Assembly: GCA_024072375.1 (NCBI GenBank)
Contig: CP099617.1
Span: 725,001 to 789,000, forward strand
Direction: 5' to 3'
Length of the DNA: 64,000 bases
DNA from: Sphingomonadaceae bacterium OTU29LAMAA1
Lineage (GTDB): Bacteria > Pseudomonadota > Alphaproteobacteria > Sphingomonadales > Sphingomonadaceae
The notes beneath the pieces are model-generated. The model had not been told where the DNA came from and ran no database searches. It worked only from the letters and a program-made list of their open reading frames with translations. A program made the position numbers and the translations under genes. Shown here piece by piece: positions 43,511 through 52,575 of the stretch (its first letter is position 1; every line of letters begins with the position of its first letter).

Positions 43511-44494
43511 GTGAGGATCGCGCTTCCTCCACGCATATCGCCGGCGGCCGTTGCCGCCTGCGATCCGTCGATGCCGGTGTCGATGTTCGGCGGCGAGACG
43601 ATGGGAACGCGGTGGAACGTACTGGCGGTCGTTCCACGGCCCTGTTCCGTCGACCTCATACGAACCGGGATCGCGGCCCGGCTGGAATCGATCGTTGCCC
43701 AGATGAGTCACTGGTCGGACGACTCGCTGCTGTCCCGGTTCAATCGGGCACCGCCGGGGCAATGGACGACGTTGCCGCCGGATTTTGCGACGGTGGTCGC
43801 TCGCGGTCTTTCGATCGCGGCCATTATCGGGGGTGCGTATGATCCGACCATCGGCAGGCTGGTCGATCTTTGGGGATATGGCGCGACACCTGTCGATGCG
43901 CAGGACCTGCCGCCTTCCGCCGGCGCGATCCTCAGCGCACTGGCGACGTCCGGCTGGGAACGGCTGACCTATACGGCCGGTGACCGGCGACTACGCCAGC
44001 CGGGCGGCCTGTCGCTCGACCTGTCCGGTAGCGCCAAGGGGTTCGCGGTCGATGCCCTCGCCGACTGGCTGGAAGGCATCGGCGTGGTCCACAGTCTGAT
44101 CGAGATCGGCGGTGAATTCGCCGGTCGGGGCATACGTCCCGATGGCGAACCGTGGTGGGTCGATCTGGAAGTGCCGCCGGGGCTGTCGGTTCAGCCGTTG
44201 CGGATCGCACTGCACGGTCTCTCGGTAGCGACATCGGGCGACTACCGGCGCGGCGCGCATACCATCGATCCACGAACCGGCTATCCGGCGTCGCATCACG
44301 TCGTTTCCGCCAGCGTCATCGCCGACACGACGCTGGACGCCGATATCTGGGCAACCGCGCTCACCGTGACCGGCGCCGACGAGGGCGCTCGGCTGGCCGC
44401 GCGATACGGTATCGCCGCACAGATCGTCACGATGATCGATGGCTTGCCTGCCGAGCATATCACCCCGGCGCTTCATACGATGCTTGCCGATTGA
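43511..44494 (+). CDS. apbE: FAD:protein FMN transferase ApbE
   Basis: 327 residues. ApbE moves FMN from FAD onto a Thr or Ser of exported proteins. Seen are MGTRWNVLAV and YDPTIGRLVDLWGYG, DLSGSAKGFAVDALADWLE, IEIGGEFAGRG, and the metal and FAD-binding TIDPRTGYPASHHVVSASVIAD with downstream ADIWATALTV. No obvious Sec signal peptide: it starts MRIALPPRISPAAVAACD, so it may act from the cytoplasmic face or be exported another way; relatives usually carry a lipobox. GTG at 43511 starts ten bases after the DUF4198 stop. Its substrate is most likely the DUF2271 protein two genes up. Confidence 0.92.
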   Translation: MRIALPPRISPAAVAACDPSMPVSMFGGETMGTRWNVLAVVPRPCSVDLIRTGIAARLESIVAQMSHWSDDSLLSRFNRAPPGQWTTLPPDFATVVARGLSIAAIIGGAYDPTIGRLVDLWGYGATPVDAQDLPPSAGAILSALATSGWERLTYTAGDRRLRQPGGLSLDLSGSAKGFAVDALADWLEGIGVVHSLIEIGGEFAGRGIRPDGEPWWVDLEVPPGLSVQPLRIALHGLSVATSGDYRRGAHTIDPRTGYPASHHVVSASVIADTTLDADIWATALTVTGADEGARLAARYGIAAQIVTMIDGLPAEHITPALHTMLAD

Positions 44495-44535
44495 GTGACG
44501 GCACCAATTGAGCCTGTCGGCGTTACGCTTGCGCA

Positions 44536-45243
44536 ATGGTTTCTCGTCCCCTGAAGGTCGCCAGCTATAATATCCACAAGGGCATCGGCCTCGATCGCCG
44601 CCGCAATCCCGAGCGCGTGCTCGAGGTGCTGCGCGAGATCGACGCCGATGTGATCGCGTTGCAGGAGGCGGACCGCCGGTTCGGCACGCGCGAATCGGTG
44701 CTGCCGCTACACCTGCTGGACGAGCACAGCGACTGGAAGCCGGTGGAGTTCGGTATGCGCGCACTGTCGATGGGATGGCACGGCAATGTCATACTCGTCC
44801 GCAAATCGGCACAGGTGGTCGATCGCGAGGCGATCCATCTGCCCTCGCTCGAACCGCGCGGTGCGGTGATGGCGGATATCAGGACCGACGCCGGCATCGT
44901 TCGCGTCGTCGGCATGCACCTCGACCTGTCGGGACTGTGGCGCCGACGCCAGGCCGCGGCGATCATGGCCCACGTCGATGCATCGACCCACCGCCGACCG
45001 ACGGTGCTGATGGGCGACCTGAACGAATGGACCGCTGCCGCCGGGTGCCTACGCGATTTCGCTCGCGACTATGCCGTCGCGACGACCGGTCCCAGCTTCC
45101 ACTCCCGCCGTCCGGTCGGTAGGCTGGATCGTATCATGGTGTCGCGCGATCTGAGGGTAGAAGACTGCGGCGTGCACGCCAGCCCGGCGGCACGCAAGAC
45201 ATCAGACCATCTGCCGATCTGGGCCATGCTGGCGCCGGCATGA
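44536..45243 (+). CDS. Endonuclease/exonuclease/phosphatase family protein
   Basis: 235 residues of the DNase-I-like fold. Seen are LKVASYNIHKGIGLDRRRNPE, the metal-binding Glu in VIALQEADRR, catalytic His in VVGMHLDLSG, GDLNEW and the end motif SDHLPIWAML. Sphingomonad and other alphaproteobacterial proteins of this size are close to the EEP family and may act on phosphoesters such as lipid head groups or nucleic acids; the substrate cannot be told. It starts 41 bases after apbE and is followed by a patatin-like gene 22 bases later. Confidence 0.9.
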   Translation: MVSRPLKVASYNIHKGIGLDRRRNPERVLEVLREIDADVIALQEADRRFGTRESVLPLHLLDEHSDWKPVEFGMRALSMGWHGNVILVRKSAQVVDREAIHLPSLEPRGAVMADIRTDAGIVRVVGMHLDLSGLWRRRQAAAIMAHVDASTHRRPTVLMGDLNEWTAAAGCLRDFARDYAVATTGPSFHSRRPVGRLDRIMVSRDLRVEDCGVHASPAARKTSDHLPIWAMLAPA

Positions 45244-45265
45244 CTGCCCCGGGATTTGCCGATTG

Positions 45266-47548
45266 ATGCGTGAAAAGGAGCTTCGCCTTGCGCTCGTCTG
45301 TTACGGCGGCATCAGCCTAGCGGTCTATATGCACGGCATAACCAAGGAGGTGTGGCGGCTGGTCCGCGCGAGCCGTGCTTATCATGCCGGCGAACCGGCG
45401 GCCGGGGGCAGCCAGGGCGTGTACCGCGTGCTGATCGAGGAGATCGAGGGGCTCGCCGACCTGAAGCTGCGTGTGCTGGCCGATATCGTCGCGGGCGCGT
45501 CGGCGGGCGGAATCAACGGCATCTTTCTGGCGCAGGCGATCACCACCGGACAAAGTCTCGAGCCGCTGACCGACCTGTGGCTGACGTCGGCGGACGTCGA
45601 GGCGCTGATCGATTCGGATGCGGCACCGGCGAGCCGCTTTTCCAAGATGTGGGCCTTGCCGCTCGCATGGGTGGCGGCTGGGCGGAGTGCCGACACGGTC
45701 GAAGCCCTTGACGAGGCCACTCGCGACGAGGTGCGCACGAAGCTGTCGCATTTCGTCCGCTCGCGCTGGTTCGAACCACCCTTCGGCGGCGCCACTTTCA
45801 CCGGTCTGCTCCTCGACGCGTTTGCGGCAATGGCGGACAGCGAGGTCGGACCTCGACTGCTTCCCGACGGCCAGCCACTCGACCTGTTCGTCACCGTCAC
45901 CGATTTCACGGGCCACCCCGAACGGCTCCGTCTCAACTCGCCGCCCGAAGTGCTGGAAACCGAACACCGGCTCGTCCTCGCGTTCTCGGACCACGCCGCG
46001 AACGGAACGATAGGGGCGATACCCGATCTCGCCTTTGCCGCGCGCGCCACGTCCAGTTTTCCCGGCGCGTTTCCCCCCTTCACCGTCGGCGAACTCGACG
46101 GCGTCCTTGCGAACCGCAGCATCGCGTGGCCGGAGCGGACGGCCTTTCTGAAGCGTGCGCTTCCCCGGCAGTTCGCGGCGAATCAGGTCGAGAATGCGGT
46201 GCTTATCGATGGATCGGTGCTTGCCAACGCGCCGTTCCGGCCGGCAATCGACGCGCTGAAGGAACGTCCCGCACGGCGCGAGATTGATCGGCGTTTCGTT
46301 TACATCGACCCGTCGCCGGGCATCAAGATCCGGCTGGGTTCCGGCGGCGAGAAGCCCGGCTTCTTCCAGACCATTCTCGGCGCGCTCAGCGACCTGCCGC
46401 GACAGCAACCGATTCGCGACAATCTCGACGCCATCGCCGAACGATCGGCGCGGATCGACCGAATGCAGGGGATCGTCACCGCCCTGCGCCCGGCGGTCGA
46501 GGAGGAGATCGAACACCTGTTCGGCCATACCCTGTTCCTCGACCGGCCGACGCCGGCTCGGCTGATCGCCTGGCGACGGCGCGCCCAGACCGCGGCGGCG
46601 ACACGCTCTGGCTACAGCTATGCCGCTTATGGTCATCTGAAGCTGAGCGGCGTCGTGCAGGCGATCGCGGCGCTGTTGTATCAGGTCGGCGGCGAACTCG
46701 GCCAGCAGCGCTGGCGCCGCATCCGAACCGCGATCGAGGGCGCGATCGACGAGCGCGGATTCGGTGGGGTCGCGCCGTCCTTTTCCGGGAAGGAAAGCGC
46801 GGCGACGATCGACTTCCTGCGGACCTTCGACATCGGTTTCCGCATCCGCCGGCTGCGACTGATGGCGCGACGACTGGGCGAGATCGAGGCCGATAACGTG
46901 GAGACGACGCCGATGCGCGAGGCGATCTATGCCTCGCTCGCCGCCTATCTCGATCGACAGCGGGCCGACAGCCATCCGCAGTTGCGGCAGCAGGTGCGGC
47001 GCTTACGGAGCAACGAGGCGGGACTGTTGCTCGATGCGCTCGGCGAGGCGCTCGATCTCTCCTCGCTGGATGCGAAAACCGACCAACGGCTCGCCGACGC
47101 CTTTGCCACGCTGGACAAGGGCGTGCGAAGGGCGTTGCTGCTCGCCTATCTCGGCTTCCCGTATTTCGATGCTGCCACGCTGCCGCTGTTGCAGGGCGAG
47201 GGGCTCGATGAGTTCGATCCGATCAAGGTCGATCGGATCGCACCCGACGACGCGACCTCGATCCGGTCGGGGGGTGCGGAAGCGACGTTGAAGGGTATCC
47301 AGTTCAACAGCTTCGGCGCATTCTTCAGCCGCGCCTATCGCGAGAACGACTATCTGTGGGGACGCCTGCACGGCGCCGAGCGGATGATCGACATCTGCGT
47401 TTCGACTTTGCCGGCCAGCGTGCGGATGAAGGCGGGCCGGGTTGCGGCGATCAAGCGCGCCGCCTTTCACGCCATCCTCGACGAAGAGGAGCCGCGACTG
47501 ACCGCAATCCCTTCGCTGATCGCGAGCCTTCGCCGGGAAGTGGGCTGA
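45266..47548 (+). CDS. Patatin-like protein (DUF3376 family)
   Basis: 760 residues, much larger than a single patatin domain. N-terminal LRLALVCYGGISLAVYMHGITKE (the oxyanion-hole GGxx region), nucleophile Ser in GASAGGINGIFLAQA near 78-86, and catalytic Asp in VLIDGSVLANAPF near 313. A long C-terminal helical region (about 350-760) follows, typical of the patatin-related proteins with a DUF3376 extension. Patatins are lipid acyl hydrolases. ATG at 45266 is used; a TTG three bases upstream is equally in frame. No secretion signal. The close EEP gene hints at a linked phospholipid role, which is inference. Confidence 0.9.
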   Translation: MREKELRLALVCYGGISLAVYMHGITKEVWRLVRASRAYHAGEPAAGGSQGVYRVLIEEIEGLADLKLRVLADIVAGASAGGINGIFLAQAITTGQSLEPLTDLWLTSADVEALIDSDAAPASRFSKMWALPLAWVAAGRSADTVEALDEATRDEVRTKLSHFVRSRWFEPPFGGATFTGLLLDAFAAMADSEVGPRLLPDGQPLDLFVTVTDFTGHPERLRLNSPPEVLETEHRLVLAFSDHAANGTIGAIPDLAFAARATSSFPGAFPPFTVGELDGVLANRSIAWPERTAFLKRALPRQFAANQVENAVLIDGSVLANAPFRPAIDALKERPARREIDRRFVYIDPSPGIKIRLGSGGEKPGFFQTILGALSDLPRQQPIRDNLDAIAERSARIDRMQGIVTALRPAVEEEIEHLFGHTLFLDRPTPARLIAWRRRAQTAAATRSGYSYAAYGHLKLSGVVQAIAALLYQVGGELGQQRWRRIRTAIEGAIDERGFGGVAPSFSGKESAATIDFLRTFDIGFRIRRLRLMARRLGEIEADNVETTPMREAIYASLAAYLDRQRADSHPQLRQQVRRLRSNEAGLLLDALGEALDLSSLDAKTDQRLADAFATLDKGVRRALLLAYLGFPYFDAATLPLLQGEGLDEFDPIKVDRIAPDDATSIRSGGAEATLKGIQFNSFGAFFSRAYRENDYLWGRLHGAERMIDICVSTLPASVRMKAGRVAAIKRAAFHAILDEEEPRLTAIPSLIASLRREVG

Positions 47549-47622
47549 CACCGGACCCGCGCGTCCGAGGCTGGTCATCGCCGCCGCCCGCCGCTACCCT
47601 CCGCTTCCCTCAGGAGTGTCGC

Positions 47623-47946
47623 ATGCAGTTCCTAAAAATCCTGTTCTGGTTCCTCCTCGCCTTCGTCGCGGCGCTGTTCACCTATGGCAATTGGAAGATC
47701 ATCCAGATCAATTTGTGGAGCGGCCTGATCGCGGACGTTAATCTGCCGCTGCTGCTGTTGGTGACGTTCCTGATCGGCTTGCTGCCGACCTATCTGTACC
47801 TTGGTACGGTCCGCTGGCGGCTGCGACAGCGACTTGCTACCTCTGAGCGAATGCTGGCGGACAGCCGCGCGCTGGCAGCAGCGCCCGCCGCGCCGTCGGT
47901 CGTGACCGTGGAGACACCGATCGTGGTCGAGGAACGGCTGGCATGA
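47623..47946 (+). CDS. LapA family membrane protein
   Basis: 107 residues with two membrane helices, LKILFWFLLAFVAALFTYGN and LPLLLLVTFLIGLLPTYLYLG, then a helical tail (RWRLRQRLATSERMLADSRAL). This is the lipopolysaccharide assembly protein A (LapA/YciS) layout, where LapA works with LapB (absent here) to control LpxC turnover. ATG 47623 has CAGGAG ten bases upstream; four bases overlap pyrF. Confidence 0.88.
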   Translation: MQFLKILFWFLLAFVAALFTYGNWKIIQINLWSGLIADVNLPLLLLVTFLIGLLPTYLYLGTVRWRLRQRLATSERMLADSRALAAAPAAPSVVTVETPIVVEERLA

Positions 47947-48614
47947 GCCCGATCTACGTTGCCATCGACACCCCCGACATCGCCCGGGCAAAGGCGATCG
48001 CGGCACGCACGCGTGCGCATATCGGCGGGCTGAAGCTGGGGCTAGAATTCTTCTGCGCGCATGGTCAGCATGGCGTCCGCGAGATGGCGGAACTGGGCCT
48101 GCCGATCTTCCTCGATCTGAAGCTGCACGACATTCCGAATACGGTCGCGAAAGCGGTTCAGGCGCTCGGCCCGATCGAACCGGCGATCCTGACGGTTCAC
48201 GCCAGCGGCGGTCGCGCGATGCTGGAGGATGCCAAGGCCGCGGCATCCCCGCATACGAAGGTCATCGCAGTCACGATGCTGACCAGCCTCGACCATGCCG
48301 ATCTGACGGCGACCGGCGTCACCGGCACGGCCCACGATCAGGTGCTGAGGCTGACCGAGCTGGCGCGTGAGGCGGAAATCGACGGGATCGTCTGCTCCGG
48401 TGCGGAAGTCGCTGCCGCCCGTGCGGCATGGCCCAAGGGGTTCTTCGTCGTGCCCGGCGTGCGTCCCGCAGACGGCCCTGTCGGGGATCAGAAGCGCGTC
48501 GTCACCCCTCGCGCCGCGCTGGATGCGGGTGCCTCGATCCTGGTGATCGGCCGGCCGATCACCCAGGCCGACGATCCCGACGCGGCCGCCCGTGCAATCG
48601 GCGCAACGCTGTAA
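47943..48614 (+). CDS. pyrF: Orotidine 5'-phosphate decarboxylase
   Basis: 223 residues. PyrF makes UMP from orotidine 5'-phosphate in pyrimidine synthesis. The catalytic array is LDLKLHDIPNTVAKA (Lys-Asp-x-x-Asp-type KLHD), with LKLGLEFFCAHG and C-terminal VVPGVRPADG and PITQADDPDAAARAIGATL. It overlaps lapA by four bases (ATGA). This lapA-pyrF-trpF order is usual in Alphaproteobacteria. Confidence 0.96.
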   Translation: MSPIYVAIDTPDIARAKAIAARTRAHIGGLKLGLEFFCAHGQHGVREMAELGLPIFLDLKLHDIPNTVAKAVQALGPIEPAILTVHASGGRAMLEDAKAAASPHTKVIAVTMLTSLDHADLTATGVTGTAHDQVLRLTELAREAEIDGIVCSGAEVAAARAAWPKGFFVVPGVRPADGPVGDQKRVVTPRAALDAGASILVIGRPITQADDPDAAARAIGATL

Positions 48615-48903
48615 CGCCAGCCACAGGCAACCGATCACTCTTTCGGGAGAAGGGATATGGAGCGTTCGGGGTGCGCGGGACGGGCTTAAGAAGCCCGCAT
48701 CGTGTCGAATCATCGCCTCTGTCCTGCACACCAGCGTTCCTGTACGGCGTTGTGATCATGCTTCGTTCTTCGTCACCATGATCGCGCGGCCGTCATTTGG
48801 TGTCACGCAGGCAGTGCATGATGACGACATCCGGATGTTGCCTTTCAAGTTCTCAGCTCCCTCAACTGCCGCATTCCCTGCCTCGAAGGTCGATTAGCCT
48901 GCC

Positions 48904-49539
48904 ATGTCCGTCACCACCAAAATTTGCGGCCTGTCGACACCCGCCACCATCGATGCGGCGTTGCGCCATGGTGCGACGCACATCGGGCTGGTGTTCTTTC
49001 CTCCGTCACCGCGCCACCTGGGTTTCGCCCAAGCCGAGCAACTGACGGCCCGCATTCCCGATCACGTCGGCCGGGTCGGCGTGTTCGTCGATCCGGACGA
49101 CGAATGCATCGAACGCGCCCTCGTCAGCGGCCGGCTCGACGTGTTGCAACTGCACAAGGTATCGCCGGACCGCGCTGCGGCGATCCGTACGCGCACCGGC
49201 CGCGCCATATGGGCAGCCGTCGCGGTCAAGACCCGCCTCGATCTCGATGCCGCACGATCCTTTGTCGGGGCGGCTGACCGTATCCTCTACGATGCAAAGA
49301 CGCCCGACGACGCCCGATTGCCCGGTGGCATGGGGCTGCGATTCGACTGGTCGCTACTCGACGATCTTCGTCATCCGCTGCCCTGGGCATTGTCGGGCGG
49401 CCTCGACCCGACGAACGTCGCTGCGGCCATCGCCCGCACCCGTGCCGATCTCGTCGACGTATCCTCGGGCGTAGAGAGCGCGCCGGGGGTCAAGGATGTG
49501 GACAAGATCGCCGCCTTCCTTAAAGCGACGCAGCCATGA
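48904..49539 (+). CDS. trpF: Phosphoribosylanthranilate isomerase
   Basis: 211 residues. Converts N-(5'-phosphoribosyl)-anthranilate to CdRP in tryptophan synthesis. TIM-barrel motifs [28 protein letters not shown] and [23 protein letters not shown] are standard, with Cys at the start and Asp at the active site. The 289 bases between pyrF and trpF contain nothing I recognise; a Trp-codon leader was looked for and not found. First gene of trpF-trpB-trpA-accD-folC. Confidence 0.96.
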   Translation: MSVTTKICGLSTPATIDAALRHGATHIGLVFFPPSPRHLGFAQAEQLTARIPDHVGRVGVFVDPDDECIERALVSGRLDVLQLHKVSPDRAAAIRTRTGRAIWAAVAVKTRLDLDAARSFVGAADRILYDAKTPDDARLPGGMGLRFDWSLLDDLRHPLPWALSGGLDPTNVAAAIARTRADLVDVSSGVESAPGVKDVDKIAAFLKATQP

Positions 49540-50780
49540 CAGCCTTCACCCCCGCCCCCAATTCCTTCAGGGCCCAGCCGGACGATCGCGGCCATTTCGG
49601 CGCGTTCGGCGGCCGCTACGTCGCCGAAACGCTGATGCCGCTGATCCTCGATCTGGAGCGGGAGTATCGCGCCGCCAAGGCCGATCCTGCGTTCGCCGCT
49701 CAGTTTGACGACCTGATGGAGCATTACGTCGGCCGTCCGAGCCCGCTCTACCATGCGGAGCGTCTGAGCGCTGCTATTCGCGAAGGCGGAGACGCGGGCA
49801 TGGGTGCTCAGGTCTGGTTCAAGCGCGACGAGCTGAACCATACCGGCGCGCACAAGATCAACAATTGCATCGGCCAGATCCTGCTCGCCATCCGCATGGG
49901 CAAGACGCGGATCATCGCCGAGACGGGGGCGGGCCAGCATGGCGTCGCTACCGCCGCGGTCTGCGCACGCTTCGGCCTGCCCTGCGTAATCTACATGGGT
50001 GCGAAAGACGTCGTCCGTCAGCAGCCCAACGTGTTCCGGATGAAGCTGCTCGGCGCCGAAGTACGCCCGGTCACCAGCGGCGCGCAGACGCTGTCGGATG
50101 CGATGAACGAGGGCCTGCGCGACTGGGTCGCGAACGTCCACGACACCTTCTACATAATCGGCACCGCCGCCGGCCCTCACCCCTATCCGGAAATGGTCCG
50201 CGACTTCCAGAGCATCATCGGCCGCGAAGCCCGCGCGCAAATGCTCGCCCGCACCGGTCGCCTGCCCGACCTGCTGGTTGCGGCGATCGGCGGCGGATCG
50301 AACGCGATCGGCCTGTTCCACCCCTTCCTCGACGACCCCGAAGTGGGGATGCTCGGCGTCGAGGCGGCTGGCCATGGCCTTGAAGGCAGCGAACATGCCG
50401 CCAGCCTGGCGGGCGGCTTTCCCGGGGTGCTTCATGGTAATAAGACCTATTTATTGCAGGACGAGGACGGCCAGATCGCCGAAGGGCATTCGATCTCCGC
50501 CGGGCTCGATTATCCCGGTATCGGGCCCGAACACGCATGGCTGCGCGATATCGGCCGCGTCGAATACACCAACGCCACGGACACGCAGGCGCTCGACGCC
50601 TTCCAGTTGCTGTGCCGGACCGAGGGGATCATTCCCGCGCTGGAACCGGCGCATGCCATCGCGGCCGTGACGACACGCGCGCGGACGATGCGCGACGACC
50701 AGATCATCCTCGCCAATCTGTGCGGTCGCGGCGACAAGGACATCTTCACCGTCGCCGAAGCGCTGGGCGTGGCGATATGA
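49536..50780 (+). CDS. trpB: Tryptophan synthase beta chain
   Basis: 414 residues. TrpB condenses indole with L-serine using PLP; Lys of the Schiff base is in [19 protein letters not shown], and GGGSNAIG binds the phosphate. Standard length. Overlaps trpF by four bases and trpA by four, so the set is coupled. Confidence 0.98.
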   Translation: MTAFTPAPNSFRAQPDDRGHFGAFGGRYVAETLMPLILDLEREYRAAKADPAFAAQFDDLMEHYVGRPSPLYHAERLSAAIREGGDAGMGAQVWFKRDELNHTGAHKINNCIGQILLAIRMGKTRIIAETGAGQHGVATAAVCARFGLPCVIYMGAKDVVRQQPNVFRMKLLGAEVRPVTSGAQTLSDAMNEGLRDWVANVHDTFYIIGTAAGPHPYPEMVRDFQSIIGREARAQMLARTGRLPDLLVAAIGGGSNAIGLFHPFLDDPEVGMLGVEAAGHGLEGSEHAASLAGGFPGVLHGNKTYLLQDEDGQIAEGHSISAGLDYPGIGPEHAWLRDIGRVEYTNATDTQALDAFQLLCRTEGIIPALEPAHAIAAVTTRARTMRDDQIILANLCGRGDKDIFTVAEALGVAI

Positions 50781-51580
50781 GCGCGCGGCTGGCACGTGCC
50801 TTCGCAGAGCGGCGCCCGGCGCTGGTGACCTTCGTCACCGCTGGCGATCCGACGCCGGAGGCTACCGGGGCGATCCTCGACGCGCTGGTCGACGGCGGCG
50901 CCGACGTCATTGAACTCGGCATGCCGTTCACCGATCCGATGGCCGACGGTCCGGCGATCCAGGCGGCCAACATCCGCAGCCTCGCCGCCGGGACCCGCAC
51001 GGCGGATATCCTGAAGATCGCGACCGCCTTTCGGGAGCGTCATCCCGACGTACCGCTGGTGCTGATGGGCTATGCCAATCCGATGCTGCGTCGCAGCCCC
51101 GGCTGGTTCGCCGAGGCGGCTGCCGCTGCCGGCGTCGACGGCGTCATCTGCGTCGACATCCCGCCCGAAGAGGACGACGCGCTGGGCCCCGAGCTACGCG
51201 CACGCGGCATCGATCCGATCCGTCTCGCTACACCGACGACCAATTCGGCGCGCCTGCCGCAGGTGCTGGATGGTGCCTCCGGCTTCCTCTATTACGTCTC
51301 GGTCGCCGGTATCACCGGTTTGCAACAGGCGGCGCAGGGATCGATCGACCAGGCCGTCGCCCGGCTGAAAGCATCGACCGACCTGCCGATCGCGGTCGGC
51401 TTCGGTGTCCGTACACCCGAACAGGCCGCGGCGATCGGCAAGGTCGCCGACGGTGTCGTCGTCGGCTCCGCGATCGTCGAGCTGGTCGCAACGCATGGCG
51501 CGGATGCACCAGCCGCCGTGCGGACCTATGTACAATCCTTGAGCGAGGCGCTCGCCTCCACGCGAAAGGCGCTTTCATGA
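50777..51580 (+). CDS. trpA: Tryptophan synthase alpha chain
   Basis: 267 residues. TrpA cleaves indole-3-glycerol phosphate to indole and glyceraldehyde 3-phosphate. Catalytic Glu and Asp are in [14 protein letters not shown], with GYANP and GFGVRTPEQ typical of the TIM barrel. ATG at 50777 overlaps the trpB stop; the longer frame upstream lies within trpB. Confidence 0.98.
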   Translation: MSARLARAFAERRPALVTFVTAGDPTPEATGAILDALVDGGADVIELGMPFTDPMADGPAIQAANIRSLAAGTRTADILKIATAFRERHPDVPLVLMGYANPMLRRSPGWFAEAAAAAGVDGVICVDIPPEEDDALGPELRARGIDPIRLATPTTNSARLPQVLDGASGFLYYVSVAGITGLQQAAQGSIDQAVARLKASTDLPIAVGFGVRTPEQAAAIGKVADGVVVGSAIVELVATHGADAPAAVRTYVQSLSEALASTRKALS

Positions 51581-52431
51581 GCTGGATCAGCAACGTCCGC
51601 AACGCCCTGCCGTTCGTCGCCAAGCGCGAATCGTCGGACGAGAATCTCTGGCACAAGTGCAAGGGCTGCGGTCAGATGATCTTCGCGCGCGAGCTGGAAG
51701 AGAATCTGTACGTCTGCCCCAAATGCGACCACCACGAACGGATCGGCCCGAAGCAGCGCTTCGCCCAGATCCTCGATGAGGGCAGCTGCGCGGAACTGCC
51801 GGTCCCCAAGGTTCCCGAGGATCCGCTCAAGTTCCGGGATTCCAAGCGCTACACCGATCGTCTGAAGGCAGCACGCACATCGGCGCAGGAACAGGACGCG
51901 CTGATCAACGCGCGCGGTACGATCCTGGGCCATCGCGTCGTCATGGGCGTGCAGGACTTCGCCTTCATGGGTGGATCGATGGGCCTCGCGGTCGGCGAAG
52001 CCTTCGTTCGCGGTGTCGAGGCGGCGATCAAGGACAAGGCGCCGTACGTCATCTTCACCGCTGCGGGCGGCGCACGCATGCAGGAAGGTATCCTCAGCCT
52101 GATGCAGATGCCGCGCAGCACCGTGGCGATCCAGATGCTGCACGATGCCGGTCTGCCCTATGTCGTCGTGCTGACCGATCCGACGACCGGTGGCGTTACC
52201 GCAAGCTATGCGATGCTCGGCGACGTGCAGATTTCCGAGCCGGGTGCGCTGATCGGCTTCGCTGGACAGCGGGTGATCGAGAGCACGATCCGCGAAAAGC
52301 TGCCCGAGGGATTCCAGCGCGCGGAATATCTGCTCGATCACGGCATGCTCGACATGGTGGTGCATCGCAAGCAGCTGCGCGACCGGCTGGCAACGGTGAT
52401 CGGCTATCTGACCGCGGCGAAGGCGGCCTGA
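51577..52431 (+). CDS. accD: Acetyl-CoA carboxylase carboxyltransferase subunit beta
   Basis: 284 residues. N-terminal zinc ribbon [17 protein letters not shown] followed by [13 protein letters not shown] (four Cys), then the carboxyltransferase crotonase fold with [19 protein letters not shown] and [16 protein letters not shown]. AccD pairs with AccA, whose gene is at 22855-23802. ATG overlaps the trpA stop. Grouping with trpFBA and folC is a common proteobacterial arrangement. Confidence 0.97.
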   Translation: MSWISNVRNALPFVAKRESSDENLWHKCKGCGQMIFARELEENLYVCPKCDHHERIGPKQRFAQILDEGSCAELPVPKVPEDPLKFRDSKRYTDRLKAARTSAQEQDALINARGTILGHRVVMGVQDFAFMGGSMGLAVGEAFVRGVEAAIKDKAPYVIFTAAGGARMQEGILSLMQMPRSTVAIQMLHDAGLPYVVVLTDPTTGGVTASYAMLGDVQISEPGALIGFAGQRVIESTIREKLPEGFQRAEYLLDHGMLDMVVHRKQLRDRLATVIGYLTAAKAA

Positions 52432-52433
52432 CG

Positions 52434-52530
52434 CCGTCCTCGCGCAGGCGGGGACGCATAGCCACGATGTTCGCGATGATACCGGCACGTCAGCCACTAG
52501 CGATTTCCGCCCGCGCGGGCATGACGACAC
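52434..52530. repeat. Paired inverted repeat, family A copy
   Basis: One arm (CGTCCTCGCGCAGGCGGGGA, starting near 52436) and an inverted partner (CCGCCCGCGCGGGCATGACG, ending near 52527) flank about 45 bases of unrelated sequence. Degenerate relative of 11861-11955. It lies immediately behind accD and before folC, and does not code. Confidence 0.75.
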
Positions 52531-52575
52531 GAGGGTTCGGAGCAGTTGCGCGCCGAGACCGAGCGGACTGAGGAC

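Noticed and set aside
48657-48689. Possible leader peptide ahead of trpF (GGGAGAAGGG followed by ATG)
   Set aside because: Ten codons without Trp and no attenuator hairpins; 200 bases from trpF.
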